A stretch of 64,000 nt of DNA from Plicaturopsis crispa FD-325 SS-3 (lineage: Eukaryota; Basidiomycota; Agaricomycetes; Amylocorticiales; Amylocorticiaceae): NCBI GenBank assembly GCA_000827205.1, contig KN832558.1, forward strand, positions 1,783,839 through 1,847,838. The letters run 5' to 3'. The first letter of the stretch is position 1; every line of letters starts with the position of its first letter. Made by a program: the position numbers and the translations under genes. Below, one piece after another: positions 24,770 to 34,858 of the stretch. The notes under the pieces were generated by a model. The model saw only the letters and a program-made list of their open reading frames with translations. It was not told where the DNA came from and did no database searches.

Positions 24770-26135
24770 TCAGAGACCGAGCTCGCTCACGTCTGCGCTC
24801 ACATCCTTTCCTTCTAGCATCTCGGCAAGCACCTGTCCTGTTCCGAGACTCAAAGAGATCCCCCATGGTCCGTGTCCCGAACAGACCCACACACTACACG
24901 AGTCTACGGTCTGCGCTTTATCTTTCAACGAGTCATTGTCTTCTGACTTGACCCCTTCTACAGAGAGCGATCCAAGTAACTCATCTGGGACGTGGGATAT
25001 AATCGGATGGCCCGAAGGGGTCACAGGCCGGAAACAGAGCGAGGTTCGGATGATGTCCAGCTTTTCCTTGTCGCCGCTTAACTCCGAGGTGGACGAAAGC
25101 ATACGCCCTGCGATGGTTTTCAAGTGCTGCAGACTGCGCTCGTCGGGCTTCGTCTCCGTCGGGAGCTCAGGCAGAGGCTCCGCTGCAGGGTTCAGCCCTG
25201 CGAAGTATACCTCCCCGGGAAGGCGCGTGAAGATCTCCGGCACGAAATCCTGCGTATCTTCGCTGTCCGATCCGTCAACCTTGGATATGGACGCGTCTTG
25301 GGCAAACACTGCATCGCAAGAACCCACGATGGGTGGGATTCTGGTGACCAGCGCGTAACCAGCCAAAGGTGTAACAGGTATGTGCAACTTGGAGTCGGGA
25401 AAGAGAGAAGCGAACACGCGAGGGGTCCATGCACCTGCAGCAAAGACGAGCCTCCGGCACGGGATGCTGATCTCGCCCGTTGGCGAGCTTACTCGTGCGA
25501 CCAATCCACCCGATGGCGTCCGAGCGACAGATACAACTCGCGCAGGGTGGTGCAATTTCACACCACGAGCTCGGGCCTGGTCGAGCAAGTACTGCGACAG
25601 GCGGAGCGGATCGCTGCATGACCCAATTGAGCAGAAGATACCTGGTTATATGAAGAGAGAGAGAAACTAACACTTGCGCGGTCGATGTCTCATCGCTGAT
25701 ACTTCTGACGCTCAGCCCAGGATTTAGCCATCGTGGTGAGTTGGACTCTGCTCGATGACCTTTGGATGCCGCCAAGACCCTGCCAATTCCTTCTCCGAGC
25801 CAATCGAAGACGCGATCCTCAGGCTCTTGTATCCCACCAGAGCCCTCTACGACACTGAAGCCTTTGCTCCCGGAATACCCCCACTTCTCACGACCTCCCT
25901 CGCGCTTAGCTAGATCCTTGTGCATATCGAAACTAAGTCTCCCGAGAGCTGCGACAGGCCTATCGAACCAATCGCGCGCCAAAAATCCTGCTGCATATCC
26001 GGAGGCCGATGCGAACAGTCTAGGAGATGGCTCGACGAGGTGGATAGAGTCTGGGGCGGTATCGAATGGCGAGGAGGAAAGCGCATGAGCTGTAGCCGAT
26101 CCAATAATGCCTGCACCCACGATTACCGTGGCCAT
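24770..26135 (-). CDS. FAD-dependent oxidoreductase of the DAO family (Tda3-like)
   Basis: The start ATG at 26135 begins MATVIVGAGIIGSATAHALS, an ADP-binding beta-alpha-beta fold. Next come SASGYAAGFLARDWF and, at the C-terminus, CFRPVTPSGHPIISHVP and VCSGHGPWGISLSLGTGQVL, the second flavin contact of D-amino-acid-oxidase-like enzymes. The closest family I can recall is yeast Tda3, a DAO-domain protein linked to endosome-to-Golgi traffic; this is a suggestion. The single intron fits best as 25650-25710 (61 nt, donor GTATCA). That model reads SVRSIFCSIGSCSDPLRLSQ; a more obvious GTGTTA donor would put the second exon out of frame. The gene is divergent from the carboxypeptidase, with 438 bp between starts. 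Substrate unknown. Confidence 0.78.
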
Positions 26136-26573
26136 GTCTACGTGAAATTTGAAGTAAGTAATTTGATGTCAAGAACGGTGTGCACTTGCGTGCCCTATGC
26201 ATACCGAGTAAGTGGCAAGCTATTGACAATGTGTATCTTAGCTGTGTATCACTATCAGTAGCATTCGGAGTACTTAGGGTGATTATTGTGGCGGCGTCCG
26301 ACTCGGACGCTGAGTGCTCAAGTAATATTCCCGGATGTGGAAGGTCCAGTGTTCGCGTGAGGATGTCCAGAGTCATGAGCCCCGGGCCGTTCAAAAGTAC
26401 AACGTACACGAGATCCGTGAGCGTTTTACCTGTTTCTCATTCTCACCTGTTTCTGATGTGCATGCACTGACTTTGATACCGTCGACGTCTCCAAAGCGCA
26501 TATTTCTCTAGACATTCTGCGGTGACAGCGTGAATCCCAGGCATAGCGTGCACCGTGACCATTCCACTTCACC
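26136..26573. promoter_or_regulatory. Short divergent intergenic region (probable shared promoter)
   Basis: 438 bases between two divergent ATGs (26135 minus, 26574 plus). No defined TATA box stands out; the assignment rests on gene arrangement only. Confidence 0.4.
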
Positions 26574-28835
26574 ATGCCATCCAAGAGTGGAGAGAGCCTT
26601 CCCTTGATAACGCCTCCTGCACCGAATTCTACTGGGGCTGGTTCTTTGGACACCGCTAAGAAGCCACGCACCTGGGTCCGTCAAGCCAAAGCCCTCGTCC
26701 TTGCCATCGGTTTCGTGTACTTTCTGAAGGCAGCTGCGTTCGCCGTGTATCTATATCTTCGCGGAGCGCTCGAAGTTCCCGACAATGTCGGTAATCTATG
26801 TCTTCAGGCGCCTCCACTGGTACCGATGGGTGCACACGGCGATCTTTGGACAGCACTAGGAACTACGTATAGGTCGAAGGACTTTGGTGATAGGGCAACG
26901 AAGTGGTTGGGCGATGCCATACGCATACCGTAAGGTCTTTAATCTACTCTAATGACCACAATACTAACACAACGGTGGTAGGACTGAGTCGTACGATGAC
27001 ATGGGTCAGGTCAGGGTCGACCCCCGATGGGAAGTGCACCTACCTTTTCATGCTTACTTGCTAAAGGCATTCCCGCTTGTGTGCGTCTAATTTGACCATT
27101 TTTTGTATGCATGCTTACACGCCACAACACTTCTAGTCATACGACCCTGGAACTTACGAAAGTGAACACCTACGGCCTCGTGTACGTGTGGAAAGGCTCA
27201 GATCCGACGCTGAAACCTCTGCTGCTAGCTGCTCATCAGGGTCTGTACACAATGTCTGAGATATTCACTCAACTTGATTGACCCATTCCTCTAAATCTGT
27301 ATAGACGTCGTGCCTGTACACCCCAGTACGGTTGACCAATGGGCGCATCCCCCGTACTCTGGACACTTTGACGGTCAGCTCTACCATTACTTCCCAACAT
27401 TGTCCAGGTGGGACCTGATGTGCTTATCCATGTAGGCGAGCGTATCTGGGGCCGCGGCTCCAGTGACGACAAAGGTGGCCTCATTGGTATTCTTTCCTCC
27501 ATCGAGACGTTGCTTGAAGCGAAATTCAATCCAACGCGTACGGTTGTGCTTGCATTTGGTTTTGACGAGGAGATAGGAGGAAGACATGTACGCGTAGCCA
27601 GCTCTCGTTCTCGTACTCAGACCCACTGACCAATACTTCCAACACAAGGGTGCTCAAACGCTCGCCCCATACCTTGAAAGCAAATTTGGCACGAAAGGGT
27701 GAGTGGCAAGACAAACAGCAGCGTCCATTTCTTGATCGCATAATTTTCTCAGCTTTGCGCTTCTCGTGGACGAAGGAGGCAAGTTTAGCATAATCATCTT
27801 GTCTCAGACATGTACTGATGAAGTCCGACGTAGCTGGTTTCTCCGAACAATACGGTTCAGTCATTGCCACCCTTGCCGTCGGCGAAAAGGGCTCGTTTGA
27901 TACACGCATTGATATCTCGGCTCCTGGTGGCCACTCAAGTCTGCCTCCGCCCCATACGAGCATCGGCATCCTCTCTGCGCTACTCGTCAAACTAGAGAGC
28001 CATCCGATTCCTCCCCGCATTGTCCGTGGCACGCCCATCTACGAGACCGTCCAATGCATTGCCGCGCACGCCTTGGATCTTCCATCACGCTTGAAGGAAG
28101 ACATCAAGCGCTCTGCTACGTCGGACCGTGCCCTAAAGAATGTGGAGCGGCAGCTGTTTGCTGACAGGTCCTTCAGTAGCCTGGTAGGCACGACGCAGGC
28201 CATCGACTTGATTGGCGGCGGAGTGAAAACGAACGCTCTGCCTGAGGAGGCGTGGGCCATCGTGAACCATCGCATAGCCACTCACAGCTCCCTCGCAGAG
28301 CTGAAGGAACGCGATGCTGAGCTCCTTCGGCCTCTCGCCCACGCATACAACCTTTCGTACGATGCTTTCGGCGTTGAAGATCCTGCCTCGGCGACTTCGG
28401 CGTCGGGAGCATTGAGACTCACGCCGGCTTTTGGGAGAGGTTTGGAACCCGCGCCAGTCACGCCTACGGATGGGGATGCATATGCCCTACTGAGCGGGAC
28501 TATCAAGGCGACGTACAATGCCCATCGTAGTGCGACGGGTGACAACATCATTGTCTCCCCGGGAATCATGTCTGGCAACACCGACACGAAGTTTTACTGG
28601 AATTTGACGGACCATATTTTCCGGTACAACCACCACAATACTGGGAAAGGTGATCTGACGAGCGGGATGCACACCGTCAACGAGTGTAAGCATTTCCTGG
28701 TACATATGGCGAACTATGCTTACTTTTCTTCCTATATCCGTGTACGCAGCGATTACATTGGACGCCTTTTTGGAGATCATCGAGTTTTTCACAACGTTGA
28801 TCCTCAATGCTGATGAGTCGACAAAATTGGAATAA
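26574..28835 (+). CDS. CPS1: Carboxypeptidase S (M20 metallopeptidase), vacuolar
   Basis: Zinc carboxypeptidase of the M20 family, like yeast Cps1, which is delivered to the vacuole as a membrane-anchored precursor. ATG 26574 is followed by a short cytosolic tail and a signal anchor (LVLAIGFVYFLKAAAFAVYL). Metal-site motifs are LLLAAHQDVVPV (His, Asp), DLIWGRGSSDDKG, the catalytic FGFDEEIGG, LLVDEGAGF, the dimerisation-domain motif APGGHSS and the last ligand region GMHTVNE. The last intron (28690-28749) restores ITLDAFLEIIEFFTTLI and the stop moves to TAA 28833-28835. Without splicing it, the frame ends a little earlier with an unrelated tail. Intact, strong assignment. Confidence 0.92.
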
Positions 28836-29063
28836 ATTGCCTTGAATTGTATCTCGCGGGGGACACTGTCTTTGTATGTCACGGTACTCGGTACTAAGTA
28901 GTGTCTACGCTGTGTTCTAGGGCCCCGGGCATGTAGGACTGACTATATACTATTGGTTATCCTCTGGTGAGTTCGGCAGGCCGATTGTGTTCAGGACTCC
29001 AGAATCCAATACATTTCACAGTACATTGTACATACATTGAGTAAATACAGGGACATCTTTATT

Positions 29064-30758
29064 TCAATCTATTCTCGTTATAATTTCCTCTCTCTTTCCA
29101 CGGATCTCCTCAAGAGACGTGTATCCGCTCAAGCCAAGGGTGACCTCGAGATCAGCGAGCGTTGACCGCAATACATCTTCTACACCCGCCTGACCCGCTA
29201 TCGCAAGGCCGTACATATACGGCCGACCCACTAGTATCATCGTGTTAGCCCTGATGGAAGGCAGAGGGGGGACAGACGTACACAATACACCATCGGCTCC
29301 TAGTGCAATCGCCTTTATGATGTCGCTACCGGTGCGTATTCCCGAGTCGAAGAGCACTGTGAATTTCCCGTCTTTGCGTGCGGCTTGAATCTCGGGGGAC
29401 TGGAGTATTTTGTCGAGTGCGTAGAGGGACGGGATTGCCCCGTCGATCTGGCGTCCTCCTAAATAATGCAAATTGTTGGCACACGAGACGAGGATATAGA
29501 GAGAATGGAGACGGACCATGGTTAGAGACAACGATGCCGCTTATTCCACGGCGGTATGCTTCGATGGCATCCTATGTCGACAAAATGCGTAAATCACGGG
29601 TGACGGAGAACAGCGACATGCACAGACCTGGACTCTTTGGATACCCTTGAGCACAATGGGGCCTTCCCAGTTATCTTGCAGCAATTTTAGATCATCCCAG
29701 GTCCTGAACATACCAGAGTTCGTCTCCTTCAGGAACTCCTGGCCCAGCATCGACGAGGTCTTCACTTTCTCATCTCCGCTGAGATACAGCCCGTCCAGTT
29801 TCTTCGGGTCGTACGGAAACTCAGGCCGCTCGTTCTTTCGGGGCGGAAGATTGAACTTGGACATAAACACGGGATCCGAGGAGCCGACCTGCGAGCCTAC
29901 GCCGTGGCCGAAGGGTAAGTATGCCGTCTCAAGATCGTGTGGGCGCCAGCCGAGGAGCATCGTGTCGAGGGTGACGACGAGGGTGGTGAACCCGCTAGCT
30001 TTTGCGCGCGACAGTATGGACAACGTTACGTCGTGAGACTTGGGCCTGCAGGTGTCTCAGTAAGATTGGATGAGTGTGACTTGCGAAGGAGAAGGGCGCA
30101 CCAGTACAGTTGGTACCAACGCTTCCCGCCGGGTCCGTTCGCCTCGGCGACATCCTCGATGGCACGAGTCGATGCCGTGCTCATGATCATGGGCACACCA
30201 ACACTTGCAGCGGCACGCGCTGTGGCAAGTTCTGCATCGGCGTGAACAATTCCCTGGACCCCGATCGGAGCGATGAGCAAGGGGGAGGGGTATTTAACGC
30301 CGAATATCGTTGTCTGGGAAGACCAAAGGTAAACATCGGGGATTAGCAAGATGACCACTGTGCGACGCTATTTACCTCCAAGGTGCGCACACCGGCGTCT
30401 ACGAGCATACGGGGGACTATTTTCCATTTGTCGAATTCCTTCCGGTTTGCACTGTGGGTAGAGCAGGTACCAGCACTACCGTACACATACATAAATGCAT
30501 CTGCAGCGACGGAATCAGTATCTCTGCCTACGAGATGAATACTGATTGGCAGAACTTGCCGTGGTGGTCTTTGAGCACTTCACGGGCTTTCTCTTCGATT
30601 TCCTCGATCTTAGCCGTGCCAAGAGGTACACCCTTCCTGCCCTTATAGCTGCAGCGTCCATTCGCCCTATTAGTATCGCGAATGCAGAGTAGCTCGTGAA
30701 ACACTTACATCTGCAGCATATAGCTGCTGAACGGCGGCTGTTCTGAAGTAGCGGACAT
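29064..30758 (-). CDS. FMN-dependent 2-hydroxyacid dehydrogenase/oxidase (lactate or glycolate type)
   Basis: Member of the FMN-dependent alpha-hydroxyacid dehydrogenase family (L-lactate monooxygenase, glycolate oxidase, cytochrome b2 core). The start ATG at 30758 gives MSATSEQPPFSSYMLQIYKG after an intron join. Then come GVKYPSPLLIAPIGVQGIVH, MIMSTASTRAIEDVAEANG, RWYQLYW, TTLVVTLDTMLLGWR, the active-site SNHGGRQIDG (catalytic His and substrate Arg) and the phosphate-binding DSGIRTGSDI with GADGVLVGRPY. There is no cytochrome b5 domain and no mitochondrial presequence, so a cytosolic or peroxisomal enzyme using oxygen is more likely than cytochrome b2. Stop at 29064. Intact. Confidence 0.88.
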
Positions 30759-31226
30759 CGTCGAGGAGTTGGGGAGTTGTTGGCGCTATCGCGTGTACGG
30801 TCTGCGGTGTGCAGTACTGAGTAAACCGCAACTGGACCCTGTGAGCAGAGGGTCTGTTGATATCCTACGGGTCCTGAGCGCCGGCCATGGTGTGACCGAG
30901 ATAGAAGACATGCTATAGATGTCATGGGATGCATGTTATATCAGATATTTGGCGCCGTACAAGTCACTGCAAGTACGCCTGGCAGCTGGTGTTCTGCCAC
31001 GGTTTCTGTCGCTATTGATGTCGTCTCAGGTCGATCCAGTTGGCGCTAGGAGAATGCGATACAAGCATCATGAATCGGCGTAGGATTGCAATAATAAGTA
31101 GCTTGAAGCTGAGCGCTGCCAGTGAGCGCGCGCTGAGCTGAAAGCGCTGGGAGTTGACCACGATCATGAACGTTGTTTTGACCTTCCCCGGCGCCTGCAG
31201 TCCTCGTTCGTGCCTTCGCGTTCCCT
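30759..31226. other. Intergenic flank left of the transposon island
   Basis: 468 bases upstream of the FMN dehydrogenase, running to the left direct repeat of the next element. No coding signal. Confidence 0.5.
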
Positions 31227-31236
31227 ACAGCCGGGT

Positions 31237-31391
31237 AGCCTGGTGACCGACTGTCTATGAAGCAAAACTGTCGATAGACAGCCTGGTCGCGCTGGGTTTA
31301 AAACACTTGCATGTGCGTCGGCTTTTACCGAATCCCAGGAATTTCCTCTTTGAGTCGAAATTGCTGCATTTGGATTTAGAGGGACGCGTCG
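31237..31391 (-). repeat. Left inverted end of the transposon-like element
   Basis: About 155 bases whose reverse complement matches 32731-32872 with small indels. The match runs from near the left direct repeat through CATAGACAG and TTTAAACCCAGCGCG to AGCAATTTCGACTCAAAGAG and the segment GGGACGCG. It lies just upstream of the plus-strand open frame that starts at 31485. Confidence 0.7.
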
Positions 31392-31484
31392 CACAGTGGT
31401 CGCCGTATCGCGTCTCTGACTCTCCTCTACCTGTCGTTTCCATACTTTCGCTGTAAATATTTCAGTGCTCCTTTTTCTATACAC

Positions 31485-32192
31485 AATGGCTTTCTTTAAT
31501 CAATTCTTGTCTCATTTTCAACCCTCAAAAACGGGCGACGAAGAAATACGCGCTGACGGACGCGAAGATTCAGTTCCACCCTCGACATCATTCTCACCCT
31601 CATTTTCGCATCCCCACCCCGAGACGACACAGTCAGCAGCCTTGCCGCGGAAATCGAGACCGTGGGCACACTCCCATTCGCAAGGCGCGTTCGTAAACGA
31701 CTTTGCACCCGGGCCATCTTCAAGCACTGTGTCGCGCGAGGAGTCGGTTCAGGCACCCTCCAAGGCATTCACCTTCAAAATGTATCAGCACCCTAGCGCA
31801 GAGATCCCCCAGACGCGTCCCATTACAGCTCGCAGGCATGATCGCACGGACACGGAAGAGACTTTGGTTGAATACGAGAATTTGGACAACAACCCCGGTG
31901 CGTCGTATACCATTTGTTTTTCACCACATTCTTATTGAAAAATGCAGCCTCGAGCGGGACGTCCTCATGGTGGAGTCACAAGGACAAGGCCTCTATGAAA
32001 GCGGCCTCGAAAATATTGCGCGCAGGTCGTATCGGTCCCTGGGACCTGTTTGCATCGTCTCTCGAACCAGATCGGCGTGACACCGCGGGTGCGCGCGGTC
32101 AGATGTACTCCGAGCAGGACGACCCAGTGCACGCAATGAGAGATACACACTCACCTGCCAGAAGACCGGGTCATCTGGTGTGTCCATGTTGA
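31485..32192 (+). CDS. Unknown protein carried by the element (probably incomplete)
   Basis: I do not recognise this product. From ATG 31485 (MAFFNQFLSHFQPSKTGDEE) a 138-codon exon rich in Ser, Pro and Thr runs to about 31897. A likely intron (31898-31947) leads into SSWWSHKDKASMKAASKI and WDLFASSLEPDRRDTA, then a low-complexity tail to about 32192 that overlaps the opposite-strand helicase fragment. The first two segments have an even amino-acid composition and a clean splice. The tail does not look conserved, so the 3' end is probably missing. Its upstream region is the left inverted end of the element. It may be a captured host exon set or an element-encoded protein. Confidence 0.4.
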
Positions 32193-32644
32193 TTGCTGCA
32201 GCTCGGACGCCGTACTTAGCGTATTCCGCGACCTTCGTATACGCTATACTTCTCAAACTCGAGCGGATAAATTAAAATGATACGCACCTGTGTTGCCTGA
32301 AGCCTCTTGGTTGGACATAATACTAAAGACATCATCGCCGGTCGCAAGATGCAAGGTAGCGCGACGACCAACGATTTCCCAGAACCGGTCCCCGCGACGA
32401 CGAAGCTGTCCTTGCCACCTAGCGGTCCAAAAGCTGCCCGGTGCTGGAATTCACGAGGAACGATGGTTTGGTTCGTGAGCTCGTATACGAGGAGGGAGCT
32501 GCGAAGAACGTCCGTTTGCTGTTGCACGGTGATTGAGTCCATAAAGTCCGGGGAAGGGCAGAGCTCAGAGGGTATAGTCAAGTACACAGCCCTCGAGAGT
32601 TGATCCAAGTCCATATCACGAATAGCTTGTATATTCTCGTCCAT
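32155..32644 (-). pseudogene. Truncated RecQ-like DEAD/DEAH helicase fragment
   Basis: The start ATG at 32644 gives MDENIQAIRDMDLDQLSRAV. Then come the Walker A motif VVAGTGSGKSLVVALPC and motif Ia SLVLCPTKRLQATQ. An intron (32233-32287) follows, then VAEYAKYGVRAAAINMDTP and DDPVFWQ to about 32155, where a donor-like GTGAGTG begins. Motif II (DEAH), motif III and the second RecA domain are absent, so only the first ~145 residues of a helicase exist. The pattern resembles RecQ-related helicases that are multicopy in agaricomycete genomes. Its upstream region is the right inverted end of the element. It is a fragment, not a functional helicase. Confidence 0.7.
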
Positions 32645-32730
32645 TATGAGCGCAGCAAGATAAATACAGGTGGTAGGATATGGTGTAGCAGGAGGGACGG
32701 CGCAGTAGGACTCGGAGGACGCGACTGTTG

Positions 32731-32872
32731 GCGCGTCCCTCCAAATCCAAATGCAGCAATTTCGACTCAAAGAGGAAATTCGGTAAACGCCGACGCACAT
32801 GCAAGTGTTTTAAACCCAGCGCGAACAGTCTGTCTATCGACAGTTTGCTTCATAGACAGGCTCTACAGTCTA
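32731..32872 (+). repeat. Right inverted end of the transposon-like element
   Basis: Inverted partner of 31237-31391. It lies immediately upstream (on the minus strand) of the helicase fragment and ends at the right copy of ACAGCCGGGT (32873-32882). The MITE starts seven bases further on. Confidence 0.7.
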
Positions 32873-32889
32873 ACAGCCGGGTGCCTGCG

Positions 32890-33227
32890 CAGGCCCCGGG
32901 AAGCTCCCCCATATCCTTGTCCGCCAAAATTGCCGAAAATGGCCCTCAAATATGCTATAATTCCGGCCTCAAATATGCTATCCGGACAAGGGTCTACTAT
33001 ATACAGGTAGGGGTCCGGGGCGGCGCCTCCGGCGGGGTGTATACATGTCAAAGTTTTTCGGCGCGCTCCGCGCGCAGGCCCTCAAATATGCTATAACGGA
33101 CATGTATATGCCAATTTTTTCTCCGGATGGGCCTCAAATATGCTATTTCGGACAAGGAAATGGCTGATTTTGGGCCCTCAAATATGCTATTTTCGGACAA
33201 GGATATGGGGGAGCTTCCCGGGGCCTG
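32890..33227. mobile_element. 338-bp MITE with perfect 34-bp terminal inverted repeats
   Basis: The first 34 bases (32890-32923, starting CAGGCCCCGGGAAGCTCC) are an exact reverse complement of the last 34 (33194-33227). Six-base direct flanks bound the element. It has no coding capacity. The interior carries five copies of CCTCAAATATGCTAT, all in the same direction (32944, 32967, 33080, 33132, 33176), several followed by a CGGACA(AGG) motif that is also part of the terminal repeat. Perfect ends indicate a recent insertion. The superfamily is not clear: a 6-bp duplication fits none of the common fungal classes well. Confidence 0.8.
32944..33190 (+). repeat. Five direct copies of a 15-base motif inside the MITE
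   Basis: CCTCAAATATGCTAT occurs at 32944-32958, 32967-32981, 33080-33094, 33132-33146 and 33176-33190, always on the plus strand. Subterminal repeats of this kind are often transposase-binding sites, but here the motif is spread over the whole element and keeps one orientation. Confidence 0.8.
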
Positions 33228-33233
33228 CCTGCG

Positions 33234-33914
33234 CGTATTACTACTATCTTGCAAGAGACATCGACCGCCCTGGAAACGACCTTCTTGACGGAGGGGCGCT
33301 AGACGGCACGCTCGATGGGTATCAACAAAGCACCATAATGCCACTGCGGCGCGTACGAGGCTAGGGTATGTATGTACTTAGCTTCGTTTCCAGTCTCTGT
33401 GCTGACTGGGGGAGAACACCTAGCGTCGCTAATATTGACATGTGCTATTGCACCAGGGACTTTCAAGTAGCGCTTATATGAAATGGGGCGGTCATCGATG
33501 CAGGACTTCGCATGCACTGTACATGCCACTCCTAGCCTACCCCAAAGTGACTGCTCCGCGCACCGCAGGCAGCATAAGCCCTTCCTGGCGCGATCCTAAG
33601 GCTATCTGGAGGTGCACTATCCAAGTCTGAAAGCGCTTCGACCCGCGGCGACACATGTCGACAATGCCCACTGTCTAACCTGGAAAGGCGTTTCGGTATC
33701 TGGACCAATTGTGCTAGCGAACATTCTATTCCCTTCTCTGGTCTCTCTTGCCTCTTCTTGCCCTCGAAAATGTGCTGTCCGCGCGCCGCCCACAACGATG
33801 ATGATGGGACAGGCACGACGAGCGAGGATGATGTCATTGGAAAATGATCCACAAAACTTGGCAAAATATTTTCAAAATTTGGAGATCCTGCTTTACGCGT
33901 CCCCGCATCCCCCA
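33234..33914. other. Intergenic between the MITE and the PalI gene
   Basis: 681 bases. Open frames on both strands near 33532-33921 show no recognisable family. No further repeats were identified. Confidence 0.45.
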
Positions 33915-34858
33915 ATGTCACGAATTTTCTGTATCCCAGGAATTCTCTTCCTGCTCTGTGCCCTCGTCCTGAGCTTCCTCACCAGTCTCTCCCTTCCCTA
34001 CCTGACCTCCTTCGATATCGTCCGCACCAACTTTGGTAGCTCTGCGTCCACAAGCGGAGGCTCGAGCTCAAGCAATACGAATATCAACGCGCTCAGGGTG
34101 CGTATAGCTGTCTATCCATGCTGCCGACTCGACTGACACCACCCTTTCTAGTTGGGTATCTGGTACGCGCATTGAGGCCCATGTGGAAACCGCTCAGTAC
34201 TAACATTCTGCTCCAGGTCCTATTGCTCGGACGACGAGTCAGGCAGCCGTACATGCAGTACAAAACACCACGGGTACAATGTCGCCGTGCACGACACGTC
34301 GAATGATGCGTCTGTTATCATCGGCTCGTCCTGGACGCGAGGGCTCGCCGTCCACCCTGTCGGTAAGAACAATTCACAACTCTGATCAGTCTATCCCGGC
34401 TGATGATTCTACCCCCATCACAGCTACTGCAGTCACTTTCATCGCATTCCTGCTGTCCCTTTCGACCCACATCACGGTGACGCTGATCGCCTCGTTGGTC
34501 TCCTTCCTCGCGGCCCTCCTTACCCTTATCGCCTTTGCCATTGACATCGCTCTACTCGCGTACACGAAGCATGAGTTCAAGAAATTGGATGGGGTGAACG
34601 CGCATACATTCACCGGGCCTGGTATGTCCTCGTTTGCGATGTACTCTAGATCATAGCACTAATATAATATCGACAGGATTTTGGATCACTTTCGTTACGT
34701 TGATCCTGCTGCTCCTCGCCGGGTGCACGGTATGCTTCGGAAGGCGTCGCGAGCGGATGTCGAGCTCGACGGACTACCCCATGACCACCTCCACCGGAAA
34801 GCAGCCGTTCTTTGCACGCTTCAGGCGGGGGCGCCGGGGTGGTGGCCAGTACGCTTAG
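33915..34858 (+). CDS. PalI/Rim9-type (SUR7/PalI family) four-helix membrane protein
   Basis: ATG 33915 starts MSRIFCIPGILFLLCALVLS, a first membrane helix. An extracellular loop follows with RLGIWSYC, the motif typical of PalI proteins, and conserved Cys residues (GSRTCSTKHHGYNV). Then come three more helices (AVTFIAFLLSLS, HITVTLIASLVSFLAALLTL, FWITFVTLILLLLAGCTVCF) and a basic Arg-rich tail ending FRRGRRGGGQYA, TAG at 34856-34858. PalI/Rim9 supports the PalH/Rim21 receptor in alkaline pH signalling at the plasma membrane. RLGIWSYC is only readable if an 11-nt exon (34152-34162) is spliced between two 54-nt introns. Intact. Confidence 0.87.

Larger units (their letters stand above)
31237..32872. 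mobile_element. DNA transposon-like element with long inverted ends and 10-bp target duplication, carrying gene fragments (MULE-like)
   Basis: A block of about 1.64 kb is flanked by the direct repeat ACAGCCGGGT (31227-31236 and 32873-32882). Its ends are inverted copies of one another over roughly 150 bases (31237-31391 and 32731-32872). They share for example TTTAAAACACTTGCATGTGC on one side and its reverse complement on the other, with small indels. Inside lie a plus-strand open frame of unknown family and a minus-strand fragment of a RecQ-like helicase, running towards each other. Long inverted ends with 9-11-bp duplications are the hallmark of Mutator-like elements, and carrying host gene pieces is known for Pack-MULEs. 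No transposase is present, so it is non-autonomous. The class is inferred from end structure alone. The duplication and the inverted ends were seen directly. Confidence 0.6.
32884..33233. repeat. 6-bp direct flanks (CCTGCG) of the MITE
   Basis: CCTGCG at 32884-32889 directly precedes the left inverted end and CCTGCG at 33228-33233 directly follows the right end. This is consistent with a 6-bp target-site duplication. The sequence around the left junction is partly palindromic (GCCTGCGCAGGC), so a slightly different boundary is possible. Confidence 0.6.

Noticed and set aside
25275-26135. 286-codon unspliced version of the DAO-type oxidoreductase
   Set aside because: It loses the conserved second half; the spliced model continues into the matching frame at 25649 and below.
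32890-33230. CRISPR-like array from the repeated CCTCAAATATGCTAT
   Set aside because: Spacing is irregular, the repeats lie inside a eukaryotic MITE with perfect inverted ends, and the genome is fungal.
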